Part shown: positions 1-8,715 of the stretch, in pieces
Position numbering within the stretch: position 1 is the stretch's first letter
How the letters are laid out: each line of letters starts with the position of its first letter
Source: Aliarcobacter faecis
GTDB taxonomy: Bacteria; Campylobacterota; Campylobacteria; Campylobacterales; Arcobacteraceae
Length of the DNA: 64,000 bases
NCBI RefSeq assembly: GCF_013201705.1
Contig: NZ_CP053837.1
Span: forward strand, 930,001 to 994,000
Reading direction: 5' to 3'
Program-made: the position numbers and the translations under genes
Notes under the pieces: generated by a model
Databases searched by the model: none
What the model was told of the DNA's origin: nothing
What the model saw: only the letters and a program-made list of their open reading frames with translations

Positions 1-939
1 AAAATTAATAGAATCTTCAAATGAAAAATTAAAAGATAAATCTATGTTTTTATCCTCATTTAATGAAGTTAAAACTAAATCATAAATATTTTTACCCTGT
101 TTTTTCCATCTATCTTCATATTTACTTGTAACTTCTAAATCTTTATTTATATCAATAGAGATATTTGCTTTTGGTAAATTAGTAAGAAGTTCTAAGCAAA
201 AATCAAAATAGTTTCTGCTATCACTTCTAAGTTCTAAAGTTCCACCAACTTTTAGAACTCTTAAAGCTTCATTTACGAACTCATTTGAGTAGATTCTTCT
301 ATGTGGTTTTTTATCCCAAGGAACAGGAAAATGTACAAATATTTTTCCAACTTGATTTGACTCTATAAACTCCATAAAAAGTCTTGCATCATAATTTACA
401 ACTAAAACATTTGTTATATTTTGAAGTTCTAACTGTTTTAAGAGTTGTTCTATTGAAGGATAGTGTATTTCAAGACCAATAAATTGAATATTTGGATTTG
501 TTTTTGCTTGATATAAAAGGTGTCTTCCACTTCCAAAACCAATCTCTATTTGAATTTCATTTTGTGTTTTGAACTCATCAACAAAATAGTTTATATCTTT
601 TAAATATTTGTGTTTTTCCTCTTTTTCTATTTTAAAACTATTTGTATTTGAAAATAGAACTTTTGCACCATTTTCTTTAACATAGGCATTTAGACCATCT
701 TTTATAAGGCTTACAGGAGATAGTCTTGTAACCTTATCTGCTTTAATCATAAAATTTTCATCTTTTGGTTTTATTGCTAATAAAAACTCTTTATCCTTAT
801 ATTTTGTAGCAACTCTATACTCTATTTTTCTATTGTTTTGTGAAAAATCATAAGATTGTGCAATGAACTTGAAATCTACACCATCAATAAAAGATGGTGT
901 ACTTATTAACTCTTTTTTTTCAAATAGTATGTGTGGCAT
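1..939 (-). CDS. trmB: tRNA (guanine-N7)-methyltransferase TrmB, 3' end cut by window
   Basis: Makes m7G46 in tRNA using S-adenosylmethionine. The frame is open from ATG at 939 to base 1 (313 codons, no stop seen), so the C-terminus lies outside the window. An N-terminal extension of about 125 residues precedes the SAM-binding motif IEIGFGSGRH (about residues 130-140). Further on are PVPWDKKPHRR (about 196), matching the TrmB PDPW-KKRH signature, LRSDSRNYF, and YEDRWKKQGKNIY, which resembles the family's tRNA-contact segment. The long N-terminal extension resembles that of Campylobacter/Helicobacter TrmB. It lies 16 bases downstream of the FN3 lipoprotein gene on the same strand, so the two are probably co-transcribed. 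Confidence 0.9.
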   Translation of the reverse strand, partial: MPHILFEKKELISTPSFIDGVDFKFIAQSYDFSQNNRKIEYRVATKYKDKEFLLAIKPKDENFMIKADKVTRLSPVSLIKDGLNAYVKENGAKVLFSNTNSFKIEKEEKHKYLKDINYFVDEFKTQNEIQIEIGFGSGRHLLYQAKTNPNIQFIGLEIHYPSIEQLLKQLELQNITNVLVVNYDARLFMEFIESNQVGKIFVHFPVPWDKKPHRRIYSNEFVNEALRVLKVGGTLELRSDSRNYFDFCLELLTNLPKANISIDINKDLEVTSKYEDRWKKQGKNIYDLVLTSLNEDKNIDLSFNFSFEDSINF

Positions 940-955
940 TATTCCTCTTAGGTAA

Positions 956-2218
956 TTATTTTCTAGTTAAACTTACTTCATTTGAAGATTCTGAAACTAC
1001 TCCAAATTCATCAACTGATTGAACACTATATTTATAATCAATTCCACTTACAACATCACTATCTTGAAAACTAGTTCCACTTATATTTTCAAATTTTGTT
1101 GATTTATATTGAAAAAAGTTTTGCTTAGTTTTTTTAGTCACAATATATGAAACAGCTCTAGGAGAACTACTCCAATTTAAAACAGCAACTCCACCTTGAA
1201 TAGAAGCTTGAGTAAGATTTGGTTTAGTTGGTTTTCCTAAAGTTTCTCCTTTTATAGCAGGAATATCAAAAATTCCATCTAAACCATCTTTATCAATAGG
1301 GATAATTTTATAATAGTATTTTAAACCATCTTCATTTAGCTCATCTGTGTACTCTAAAATAGAGGCATTTATAGTTGCTATTTTTTTATAGCCAAAAGAT
1401 TCATAACTACTTCTATGTATCTCATATTGTACAACATCACTTGTTGGAGATGCACTCCATGTTAAAAATATCTTTTTTGGAATATTGTTTGATGCTTTTA
1501 CTCCACTTACACTTTTTGGAGCTGGTTTTGTAACTGCTTCTAAAACATTTGTAGGTGCTGATTCAACATCATCAAAAGTAAAAGCTTTTACTCTATATTT
1601 ATGTTTTGAAGCATTACTAAGTCCTGTATCAATATATTCAGCTGATAATCTTTGGTTTATTGTTGCTAAATAGATCCATTCATTTAAAGTTGTATTGTAC
1701 TTTTCAACTCTGTAATAGCTTACTCTTTGATCAGGATGTGGTTCCCAAAGAAGTTTTATTTTTTTAGGAAGATTTGATATAGCTTGAGCAAAAGCAACAG
1801 GTTTTATTCTAGGAAGAGTTTCAGCTATATAAGCCTCTGTTGTAGGAGATTCACTTCCATCACTTAATCTTGAAGAGATTTGATAAGCATATTTAGTTTT
1901 TGGTTCTAATTCTCTATCTACATAGTGCGTTGCATGTTTACTATCAATTTTTGCAATAAGTTTTAAAGTAGTTTCACCTTTACTTATTTCAGTTCTATAA
2001 AAGTTATACCCAATAACTCTTGGATCATCTACCTTTTGCCACTCAAAACCAATAGATGTCATATCTGGAAGAGATTTAATTGAAGAGTAGTTTACAGTTG
2101 GTGCTGATTGATTTATTTTTGGTGTAGTTGTTGTAGAAAGAGAGTCTAAAACATTACTACATCCACTAGCAAAAATTAGCAAAATTGTTAATGATGTTAG
2201 TTGTATTAATTTCTTCAT
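956..2218 (-). CDS. Lipoprotein with about four fibronectin type III domains
   Basis: The N-terminus MKKLIQLTSLTILLIFASGC is a lipoprotein signal peptide with lipobox ASGC, so Cys20 should be lipidated and the protein anchored to a membrane, exposed to the periplasm or surface. The rest is about four FN3 repeats (roughly residues 40-135, 136-230, 232-328 and 330-418), each with a conserved Trp near its start and a YYR/YKY/YYYKI-type tyrosine strand. FN3 domains bind proteins or sugars, and no enzyme domain is visible. Similar FN3 lipoproteins occur next to trmB/rluD in Campylobacterota from memory. The start codon region overlaps the end of the pseudouridine synthase gene by 53 bases. Confidence 0.85.
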   Translation of the reverse strand: MKKLIQLTSLTILLIFASGCSNVLDSLSTTTTPKINQSAPTVNYSSIKSLPDMTSIGFEWQKVDDPRVIGYNFYRTEISKGETTLKLIAKIDSKHATHYVDRELEPKTKYAYQISSRLSDGSESPTTEAYIAETLPRIKPVAFAQAISNLPKKIKLLWEPHPDQRVSYYRVEKYNTTLNEWIYLATINQRLSAEYIDTGLSNASKHKYRVKAFTFDDVESAPTNVLEAVTKPAPKSVSGVKASNNIPKKIFLTWSASPTSDVVQYEIHRSSYESFGYKKIATINASILEYTDELNEDGLKYYYKIIPIDKDGLDGIFDIPAIKGETLGKPTKPNLTQASIQGGVAVLNWSSSPRAVSYIVTKKTKQNFFQYKSTKFENISGTSFQDSDVVSGIDYKYSVQSVDEFGVVSESSNEVSLTRK

Positions 2219-3152
2219 TTGTAAAATCCTTAGAAAAATTAGTTTTTAAAAAATTACTCATATCCTCTGGTAAGTTTGCACAAAAGCTCATCTTTATATT
2301 TTTTGTTGGATGAGTTAGATATAAGATATAAGCGTGCAAAAAAAATCTATTTATTTTATTTAATTCGCCCTTAAATCCATATAAAGTATCTCCCAAGATA
2401 TGCCTATTTATTGAGTTTAGATGAACTCTTATTTGATGAGTTCGACCTGTAAAAAGTTTAGCAGCTATTAATTCATATTTCTCATTATTACTTAAAGATA
2501 GTTTTAAAAAAGCTGATTTTGCATATCTAGCATTTTCAATAATATCCATTTTTAGCCTATTGTTTGGATTTCTTCCTATGGGTTTTTCTATGATTAAATT
2601 ATCTTTTAAAGGCATATCAATAATAGCAAGATAGTACCTTCCCATACTTTTATCTTCTAATTGTTTTGCTAAAGATGTATGTGCTTCATTTGTTTTTGCA
2701 ATTACGATTAAACCACTTGTTCCCTTATCAAGTCTATGAACAATACCATGTCTTTCTTCTCCACTTATTGTTGAAAGTGAAATTTTTTTTAGCTTCAACC
2801 AATCAACAAGTGTTGCATCTTTTACACTAGGAGCATCGTGAACTGTTAGATTGTATGGTTTGTTTAATACTAAAATATCTTCATCTTCATAGATTATTTC
2901 TATATTCTTATCTTTTAAAGACTCTTTTATAAACTTTTCATCTTTTATTTCTGAAAACTCTATTTGAGGAAAAAAGACTTCAATTTTTTGGTTCTCTTTT
3001 AGTTTAAATCCAGTTTTATTTACAATTTTCCCATCAATTTTTACAAACTCTTTTTTGATTAATTGCTCTATTTGATTTCTTGAAGCATCAATATTTGAAG
3101 CTAGAAATTTATCAACTCTTTCTATGTTTGTTGCAATAAAATATTTATACAT
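2166..3152 (-). CDS. RluA-family 23S rRNA pseudouridine synthase (RluD-like)
   Basis: Isomerises uridine to pseudouridine in rRNA. Residues about 10-60 form an S4 RNA-binding domain. The catalytic block GIVHRLDKGTSGLIV places the nucleophile at Asp142, and TGRTHQIRVH follows further on. The length of 328 aa is normal for RluC/RluD; which uridines it modifies cannot be read from sequence. The last 17 codons overlap the signal-peptide codons of the lipoprotein gene downstream, so translation of the two is probably coupled. Only 19 bases separate its start from the divergent rodA start. Confidence 0.9.
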   Translation of the reverse strand: MYKYFIATNIERVDKFLASNIDASRNQIEQLIKKEFVKIDGKIVNKTGFKLKENQKIEVFFPQIEFSEIKDEKFIKESLKDKNIEIIYEDEDILVLNKPYNLTVHDAPSVKDATLVDWLKLKKISLSTISGEERHGIVHRLDKGTSGLIVIAKTNEAHTSLAKQLEDKSMGRYYLAIIDMPLKDNLIIEKPIGRNPNNRLKMDIIENARYAKSAFLKLSLSNNEKYELIAAKLFTGRTHQIRVHLNSINRHILGDTLYGFKGELNKINRFFLHAYILYLTHPTKNIKMSFCANLPEDMSNFLKTNFSKDFTNEEINTTNIINNFANFC

Positions 3153-3154
3153 AT

Positions 3155-3160
3155 TATGAT
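3155..3160 (+). promoter_or_regulatory. Putative -10 box of rodA
   Basis: TATGAT lies 11 bases before the rodA ATG, which would put the transcript start about 5 bases upstream of the codon. No Shine-Dalgarno sequence is present, so the message may be nearly leaderless. The box lies in the 19-base gap between two divergent genes. Confidence 0.4.
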
Positions 3161-3171
3161 ACTCTTTTGTT

Positions 3172-4281
3172 ATGCGTTTATTAGATAAAAGAATTATTTC
3201 ACACTTTGATTTTTTGTTAATAATATTTGTTTTACCTTTGATAATTTTATCATACCATTTAATTAGTGAAACAAACGAATTTCTAGCAAATAAGCAACTT
3301 ATGTATTATTCCCTTTCTTTAGTTGTTTTTTTTATTGTATTTTTTTTACCAATTAGAAGAAGGCTTAGAATTATTCCTATGTTATATTGGATTGGAATTA
3401 TTTTGCTTGTTGCAGTTGAGATTTTTGGAGTCTCAAAACTCGGAGCTAAAAGATGGATAGAATTACCATTTGTTCATGCAACAATTCAGCCATCAGAACT
3501 TATAAAACCAATATTTATTCTAATGCTAGGGTATTTGATACAACTTAGGCAACCACCAGAAAATGGATATGGATTAAAAGATTTTTTATATTTCTCTTTT
3601 TATATTTTATTGCCCTTTGTTTTAATCGCAAAAGAGCCAGATTTAGGAACAGCTTTAGTTTTACTTTTGGTTGGTTATGGAATTTTATTTTTAGTTGGAG
3701 TAAATTGGAAAATATGGGCTAGTATAATTATTTTTTTAGGAGTTACTTCACCATTTATCTATACTTATGGAATAAAAGATTATCAAAAAAAGAGAATTCA
3801 TGATTTTATAGTTGCTGAAAAACCAAGTTATCATGTTCAACAATCGATTATTGCAATTGGTTCAGGAGGTCTTTCGGGAAAAGAGAGTGATGAAGCTACT
3901 CAAACTCAACTAAAGTTTTTACCTATTTCTACAAGTGATTTTATTTTTGCTTATTTGGTTGAAAGATATGGATTCATAGGCGCTATTGGCTTGATAGTTA
4001 TATATTTTCTTTTGATATTTCATCTTCTATCTATAAACTATTTTTTTAAAGATGATTATGTGGTCAAAGTTTTTGCTTCAGGGCTTGGCTTACTAATATT
4101 TTTAAATATGAGTGTAAATATCTTAATGGTTATTGGTTTTGCACCTGTTGTTGGGATTCCTTTACCACTATTTTCTTATGGTGGAAGTTCATTTATAAAT
4201 TTTATAGTAACTTTTGCAATTTTAGAAAACTTAATAGCATTTAGATATATGGATTTATATAGTTATGATAGGAAATTGTAG
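3172..4281 (+). CDS. rodA: Rod shape-determining SEDS protein RodA
   Basis: SEDS-family peptidoglycan glycosyltransferase that works with PBP2 in the elongasome, in the inner membrane. The 369 aa form about ten hydrophobic segments. Family landmarks are KRWIELPF after the third helix, the LAxEPDLG-type loop seen here as IAKEPDLGTAL, FAYLVERYGFIGA, and the C-terminal PLPLFSYGGSSF. RodA rather than FtsW is favoured by the KEPDLGTALVLL context and by the absence of division genes nearby. It is divergent from the pseudouridine synthase gene and convergent with the TonB-like gene, only 5 bases from its stop. Confidence 0.9.
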   Translation: MRLLDKRIISHFDFLLIIFVLPLIILSYHLISETNEFLANKQLMYYSLSLVVFFIVFFLPIRRRLRIIPMLYWIGIILLVAVEIFGVSKLGAKRWIELPFVHATIQPSELIKPIFILMLGYLIQLRQPPENGYGLKDFLYFSFYILLPFVLIAKEPDLGTALVLLLVGYGILFLVGVNWKIWASIIIFLGVTSPFIYTYGIKDYQKKRIHDFIVAEKPSYHVQQSIIAIGSGGLSGKESDEATQTQLKFLPISTSDFIFAYLVERYGFIGAIGLIVIYFLLIFHLLSINYFFKDDYVVKVFASGLGLLIFLNMSVNILMVIGFAPVVGIPLPLFSYGGSSFINFIVTFAILENLIAFRYMDLYSYDRKL

Positions 4282-4286
4282 CTATT

Positions 4287-5075
4287 TTAATACATCCTAT
4301 AAAATACTTGAAACTTTATTTTTGTCTTCTCAGTAGGTCTGGGATAGTCTTTGTAGGCTATTTCTATTAATTCTAAGCTATAATCATCAAGTATTGTATA
4401 TCCTGATGAGTTAGTGATTTTAAGTCCTGTAATACTTCCATCAGGATGAAACATAAACTCTACAATATTTACTCCACCAATTTGTAGTTTTGCTGCTAAT
4501 TTTGGGTAACCCATACGATTTAAAACTTTTTGAGTAATTGCTTGAAAGTTATTTAAATTTTTTTCTAAATAAGCCTTTTGAACTTTTGTGAAAGTATCAT
4601 ACTCTTGACCATAAAGTTTTTCAAGTTCAGTTAATATCTTTTTATCAACTGGCTCTTTTTGATTTAAAAAATTTTCTAAAGTTTTATCTTGGATTGTTGG
4701 TTTATTTTCCACAATTTGTTCTTTTAAAACTCTGTTTTGAAACTCTTTTGCCTTTTTTATCTCATCTTTTTTTGGTTTCTGCTCAATATTTTTTGGCTTT
4801 TCTATTTTATTTTCTATTACTTTTTCAACTTTTTTTTCTACTACTTTTTCAGTTTTCTTTTCTACTGTTTTCTCTATTTTTTGTTCAAGTTTTGGTTCTT
4901 CAATTTTGGTAGTTTTTTGCTCTTTTATCTCTTTTAGCTTTACAAGTTTGATATCTGTTTTTTCTATTTTTTTGTTATCTTGTTTATTATGGTTTTTTTG
5001 TTCGGTTTTATAGTTTAAAAGAAATAAAAAATGTATTAACAGTGACAAAAGTAAGGATAAAAATATTTTTTTCAT
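4287..5075 (-). CDS. TonB-like energy transducer
   Basis: One N-terminal membrane helix (about residues 3-20) is followed by a Lys/Glu-rich periplasmic spacer (about 25-125), which replaces the Pro-rich spacer of classical TonB. A TonB C-terminal domain (about 190-262) contains IGGVNIVEFMFHPDGSI, ITNSSGYTILDDYSLELI and a final KIKFQVFYRMY. Proteins of this kind pass proton-motive force from ExbB/ExbD to outer-membrane receptors; neither exb gene is in this window. It may serve the receptor at 29.8 kb, but that is inference. A -10 box lies so close to the ATG that the message may be leaderless. Confidence 0.85.
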   Translation of the reverse strand: MKKIFLSLLLSLLIHFLFLLNYKTEQKNHNKQDNKKIEKTDIKLVKLKEIKEQKTTKIEEPKLEQKIEKTVEKKTEKVVEKKVEKVIENKIEKPKNIEQKPKKDEIKKAKEFQNRVLKEQIVENKPTIQDKTLENFLNQKEPVDKKILTELEKLYGQEYDTFTKVQKAYLEKNLNNFQAITQKVLNRMGYPKLAAKLQIGGVNIVEFMFHPDGSITGLKITNSSGYTILDDYSLELIEIAYKDYPRPTEKTKIKFQVFYRMY

Positions 5076-5081
5076 TCGCGA

Positions 5082-5087
5082 ATTATA
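5082..5087 (-). promoter_or_regulatory. -10 box for the TonB-like gene
   Basis: On the minus strand TATAAT is followed by six bases and then the ATG at 5075. The transcript would start at or next to the initiating A. The six bases are part of a TTCGCGAA palindrome (5075-5082). Confidence 0.5.
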
Positions 5088-5145
5088 GTAAAGTTTGTTG
5101 AAAATTAAGATATGTAGCCATCTATTTTATATGATTTTTGTCTAA

Positions 5146-5159
5146 TTTGATATATCAAA
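5146..5159. repeat. 14-bp perfect palindrome upstream of hemL
   Basis: TTTGATATATCAAA is a perfect palindrome in the 168-base gap between the TonB-like gene and hemL. It could be an operator, but a 14-bp AT-rich palindrome is also expected by chance now and then. The rest of the gap holds a TAGAAT -10-like box (5208-5213) suited to hemL, and nothing else recognisable. Confidence 0.35.
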
Positions 5160-5243
5160 ATTGGGATAACTAAAATAAAAATAACCTTTTGCTTATATAG
5201 TTTATTGTAGAATATTTACTTAATAATAATTTTAGGATGAAAG

Positions 5244-6527
5244 ATGTTTAAAAAATCTATAAAAGCTTATAAAAAGGCTTGTGAAGTAATTCCTGGTGGG
5301 GTTGATTCACCAGTTCGAGCATTTAAAAGTGTAGGTGGAACACCTCCTTTTATAAAAAAAGGAAAAGGTGCATATTTGTATGATATTGATGGAAATAGAT
5401 ATTTAGATTTTGTACAAAGCTGGGGACCACTAATTTTTGGACATTGTGATAAAGATATTGAGAAAGCAGTTATTAAAACTGTAAAAGATGGTTTAAGTTT
5501 TGGAGCACCGACTCTTTTAGAGACAAAATTAGCTCAAGAGATTGTTGAAATGTATGACAATATTGACAAAGTACGATTTGTAAGCTCTGGAACAGAAGCA
5601 ACTATGAGTGCTATTAGATTAGCACGAGGTGTTACAAATAAAAATGATATTGTAAAATTTGAGGGGTGTTATCATGGGCATTCTGACTCTTTGTTAGTTC
5701 AAGCAGGTTCTGGAATGGCAACTTTTGGAAGTCCAAGTAGCCCAGGAGTTCCTGAAGATTTGACAAAACATACATTACTTTGTGAATATAACAATGTAGA
5801 GCAACTTAAAAAATGTTTTGAGCAAAGTAGTAATATTGCTTGTATAATTATTGAACCAATTGCTGGAAATATGGGATTAGTTCCTGCTTCAAATGAATTT
5901 TTAATAGCTTGTAGAGAGCTTTGTGATAAATATGGAGCTTTATTAATATTTGATGAAGTTATGAGTGGATTTAGAGCAAGTTTAAAAGGTGCTAGTGGGA
6001 TATTAGATATTAAAGCTGATATTCTTACATTTGGAAAAGTAATTGGTGCAGGTATGCCAGTTGGTGCTTTTGCTTCTTCAAAAGAGATTATGAGTCAACT
6101 TTCTCCTGAAGGAAAAATCTATCAAGCTGGAACTTTAAGTGGAAATCCTGTTGCTATGGCGGCTGGTCTTGAAAGCCTTAGAAAATTAAAAGCAAATCCA
6201 AAAATTTATGATGAGTTAAGTAAAAAAGCAAAAAGATTGGTAAATGGACTTCAAAAAGTCGCACAAGACAATGGTATAGCTCTTCAAGTAAATACAAGAG
6301 GAAGTATGTTTGGATTTTTCTTTTGTGAAAATGAGCCTAAAAACTTTAAAGAAGTAGGGCTTTGTGATTTCAAAAGATTTGCAACATTCCACCATGAGAT
6401 GTTAAAAAGAGGCTTTTATTTTGCTTGTAGTCAATATGAGGCTGGATTTATTTGTACAAAAATTACAAATGATATGATAGATGATTGTATAAAAGCAGCT
6501 GCAACTGTTATGAAGAATTTAAAATAA
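5244..6527 (+). CDS. hemL: Glutamate-1-semialdehyde 2,1-aminomutase
   Basis: PLP enzyme that converts glutamate-1-semialdehyde to 5-aminolevulinate, the C5 route to haem and cobalamin. The start region has the family signature [27 protein letters not shown] binds the cofactor phosphate, [10 protein letters not shown] and FDEVMSGFR follow, and the Schiff-base lysine is K265 in [13 protein letters not shown]. Length (427 aa) is standard. The start ATG has TTAGGATGAAAG upstream. It begins a same-strand run with ppnP, the AtpZ-like gene and a membrane-protein gene, with gaps of a few bases. Confidence 0.97.
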   Translation: MFKKSIKAYKKACEVIPGGVDSPVRAFKSVGGTPPFIKKGKGAYLYDIDGNRYLDFVQSWGPLIFGHCDKDIEKAVIKTVKDGLSFGAPTLLETKLAQEIVEMYDNIDKVRFVSSGTEATMSAIRLARGVTNKNDIVKFEGCYHGHSDSLLVQAGSGMATFGSPSSPGVPEDLTKHTLLCEYNNVEQLKKCFEQSSNIACIIIEPIAGNMGLVPASNEFLIACRELCDKYGALLIFDEVMSGFRASLKGASGILDIKADILTFGKVIGAGMPVGAFASSKEIMSQLSPEGKIYQAGTLSGNPVAMAAGLESLRKLKANPKIYDELSKKAKRLVNGLQKVAQDNGIALQVNTRGSMFGFFFCENEPKNFKEVGLCDFKRFATFHHEMLKRGFYFACSQYEAGFICTKITNDMIDDCIKAAATVMKNLK

Positions 6528-6535
6528 GGTTAAAA

Positions 6536-6850
6536 ATGCAAAGCTTTAAAGATGTAGAACTAATAAAAAAAGCAAATATTTACTTTGATGGAAATGTTAC
6601 AAGTAGAACTTTTATAGACTCTAATGGAGATAAAAAATCTCTTGGAATTATGATGGTTGGAGAGTATCTTTTTGGTACTGTGGAAGCTGAAATTATGGAG
6701 ATTATAGAAGGTGAAGTAGAGGTTAAATTAAAAGGAGAAGAGGAGTGGAAAACTTATAAAAGTGGAAGCTCTTTTTCTATTCCTTCCAATTCAAGTTTTG
6801 ATATAAAAGTAAAAACAATAAGTGATTATTGTTGTAGTTATATAAAGTAG
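6536..6850 (+). CDS. ppnP: Pyrimidine/purine nucleoside phosphorylase PpnP (DUF1255)
   Basis: Small cupin-fold protein of 104 aa. Members of the YaiE/PpnP family cleave nucleosides with phosphate to base plus ribose-1-phosphate. Visible features are NVTSRTF near residue 20, KSLGIMMVGEY, the E-x-MEIIEGEVEV cupin strand, and SFSIPSNSSFDIKV. An upstream in-frame ATG (6485) would lie inside hemL; ATG 6536, 8 bases after the hemL stop with AAGGTTAAAA before it, matches the family's usual N-terminus. Function rests on family membership. Confidence 0.88.
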   Translation: MQSFKDVELIKKANIYFDGNVTSRTFIDSNGDKKSLGIMMVGEYLFGTVEAEIMEIIEGEVEVKLKGEEEWKTYKSGSSFSIPSNSSFDIKVKTISDYCCSYIK

Positions 6851-6854
6851 TTTT

Positions 6855-7172
6855 ATGGAAAAAAATATAGAAGAAACAAAAGAAACAAAGCCAAAACATA
6901 GAGATAAAATAGAGGCCCTTGATAGTTTATCTGTTGGTATTTCTATGGTTGCTGCTATTATTATTGGAGTTGGTATAGGATTAGGACTTAAATATCTTAC
7001 TGGATATACTTGGACTCTTTGGGTTGGTATTTTTTGGGGAATTGCAGCTGCAGGATTAAATGTTTATAAGGCTTATAAAAGAGCTCAAAAGGTGTATGAA
7101 GGTATGGAAAATGACCCACGATATGCACATAGAGCAAAATATGGTGATAAAGCTTTTGATGATGAAGATTGA
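6855..7172 (+). CDS. AtpZ/AtpI-family membrane protein
   Basis: 105 aa with two membrane helices (about 29-50 and 56-74) separated by a short polar turn, flanked by charged tails. The pattern of a Gly-rich first helix (IIIGVGIGLGLKYLTG), then TWTLWVGIFWGI, matches the AtpZ/AtpI family that helps assemble the c-ring or supplies Mg2+/Ca2+ for F-type ATP synthase. No atp operon is in the window, so the role is inferred from the family only. Its stop overlaps the next gene's start by 11 bases. Confidence 0.75.
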   Translation: MEKNIEETKETKPKHRDKIEALDSLSVGISMVAAIIIGVGIGLGLKYLTGYTWTLWVGIFWGIAAAGLNVYKAYKRAQKVYEGMENDPRYAHRAKYGDKAFDDED

Positions 7173-7704
7173 TAAAGATATTTTAAGTTTTGCAAAGGTT
7201 TTTTTAGCCATAAATCTTTGTTTAAGCTTTTATGCAATAATTTTTCAAAATACAACTTGGTTATTAAATTTACAAGTTGCATTTTTTGCTTCGTTATTTG
7301 TAACTTTAGCCTCTTTTTTGTCATATAGAAAAAATATTCAAAATAGACTGGAAAATTTGGAACTCAATAAAGTAAGTAGTAATGAAAGAGATAAAATTGA
7401 TGAGATTGATGACCCTTATGATTTGTATAGTGAATATGAAGAGATACCAGAAGAGGAATTGACTCCTGAAAAAATAAGAGAGATAATAAATGAAGAGAAA
7501 AAAAAGGTAAAACAAAATAGTTTTAAAAATACACTTTTTAGTGCAGGGGGATTTGTATCTATATATAGAGTTTTGGGATATGGATTTCTGATTTTTGGAT
7601 TTTTTGCACTAAATAATAATAAATTATTTCTTCCTCTTGCTTTTATAATAGGTCTTAGCATAGTACCTTTAGGAGTTTTAATTACTAAATTTTTAAAAAA
7701 ATAA
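7162..7704 (+). CDS. Conserved hypothetical membrane protein
   Basis: I do not recognise a named family. From ATG 7162 the product is 180 aa: two N-terminal membrane segments (about 10-27 and 36-52), a strongly acidic middle (about 75-115, with EYEEIPEEELTPEKIREII), and two C-terminal membrane segments (about 135-150 and 155-173). A longer reading from 7060 would lie within the AtpZ-like gene; the 11-base overlap with that gene's stop supports ATG 7162. It is probably translated with the AtpZ-like gene and may act near it in the membrane. Confidence 0.72.
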   Translation: MKIDKDILSFAKVFLAINLCLSFYAIIFQNTTWLLNLQVAFFASLFVTLASFLSYRKNIQNRLENLELNKVSSNERDKIDEIDDPYDLYSEYEEIPEEELTPEKIREIINEEKKKVKQNSFKNTLFSAGGFVSIYRVLGYGFLIFGFFALNNNKLFLPLAFIIGLSIVPLGVLITKFLKK

Positions 7705-7790
7705 GATTTTTATATAAAACTATCAAAGAATATCTACAAGAAAACATTTATCTATTATAAACTATCAAAAAATACTATGAAGGAAAACTT

Positions 7791-8645
7791 ATGAAAACTA
7801 TTGTTATATCTGGAGCTAGTGGATTTGTTGGGCAAAGTTTAGTTGAGTTTTTTTCTAAACAAAACTATAAAGTAGTACAAATAAAAAGAGAGATTTTGAA
7901 TAAGCCTTCAAAATTAGATGAGCAAATACAAAGTTGTGATGTACTTATAAATCTAAGTGGTGCAAATATTATAAATAGATGGAGCGATGAGTATAAAAAG
8001 CTTTTATATAGTAGCAGAATCAATACAACTAAAAGTTTAGTAGAGAGTTTAAATAGAGTTCAAAATAAGCCAAAAATGTTTATTTCAACTTCAGCTGTTG
8101 GGATTTATGATAATAAAACAACCTATGATGAAGATGGCTCTTATTCAAATGATTTTTTATCAACTCTTTGCCAAGAGTGGGAAAAAGAGGCAAAAAAAGT
8201 AAACAATGATTTTACAAAAGTTACAATATTTAGATTTGGAATAGTTTTAGGAAAAAATGGAGGAGCTATAAGTAAAATGATGCTTCCATTTAAACTAGGG
8301 CTTGGAGGAGTTATCGGAAGTGGAAAACAATATTTTTCTTATATTCATATAGATGATTTAATTAAAGCTTACTCTTTTGTAATAGAAAAAGAGCTAGATG
8401 GAGTTTTTAATCTTACAGCTCCAACTCCAACAACAAATTTTGAGTTTACAAAAACTTTTGGAAAAATTCTAAATAGACCAACAATCTTTCCAGTTCCAGA
8501 GTTTGTTTTAAAACTAATATTTAGTGAAGGTGCAAAAGTTTTAAGTGATGGGCAAAGTGCAGTTCCTAAAAAACTTTTAGATAGTGGATTTGAGTTTAAG
8601 TATAAGAATATAGAAGAGTGTTTAAAAGAGATTTGTAAAAAGTAG
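7791..8645 (+). CDS. TIGR01777-family NAD(P)-dependent epimerase/SDR protein
   Basis: Extended short-chain dehydrogenase of 284 aa. The nucleotide-binding motif GASGFVGQSL is at residues 8-17. NLSGANIINRW, SSRINTTKSLV, FISTSAVGIYD and YIHIDDLIKAY are hallmarks of the YfcH/TIGR01777 group. The C-terminal part (from about 225) matches that family's extra domain. The substrate is unknown. Upstream, two imperfect copies of AAACTATCAAAGAAT-like sequence lie at about 7718 and 7760; a strong AAGGAAAAC precedes the ATG. It stands alone, with a weak AT-rich hairpin after its stop. Confidence 0.85.
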   Translation: MKTIVISGASGFVGQSLVEFFSKQNYKVVQIKREILNKPSKLDEQIQSCDVLINLSGANIINRWSDEYKKLLYSSRINTTKSLVESLNRVQNKPKMFISTSAVGIYDNKTTYDEDGSYSNDFLSTLCQEWEKEAKKVNNDFTKVTIFRFGIVLGKNGGAISKMMLPFKLGLGGVIGSGKQYFSYIHIDDLIKAYSFVIEKELDGVFNLTAPTPTTNFEFTKTFGKILNRPTIFPVPEFVLKLIFSEGAKVLSDGQSAVPKKLLDSGFEFKYKNIEECLKEICKK

Positions 8646-8715
8646 TATAAAGTTATAAAAAAGAGCTACAAAAAAGCTTTTTTCTATTATAAAATGGGGA
8701 TAAAAAGGCTTTATT

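Noticed and set aside
4694-4937. Two plus-strand frames opposite the TonB-like gene
   Set aside because: They mirror its Lys/Glu-rich spacer, giving artificial Phe/Leu-rich sequence.
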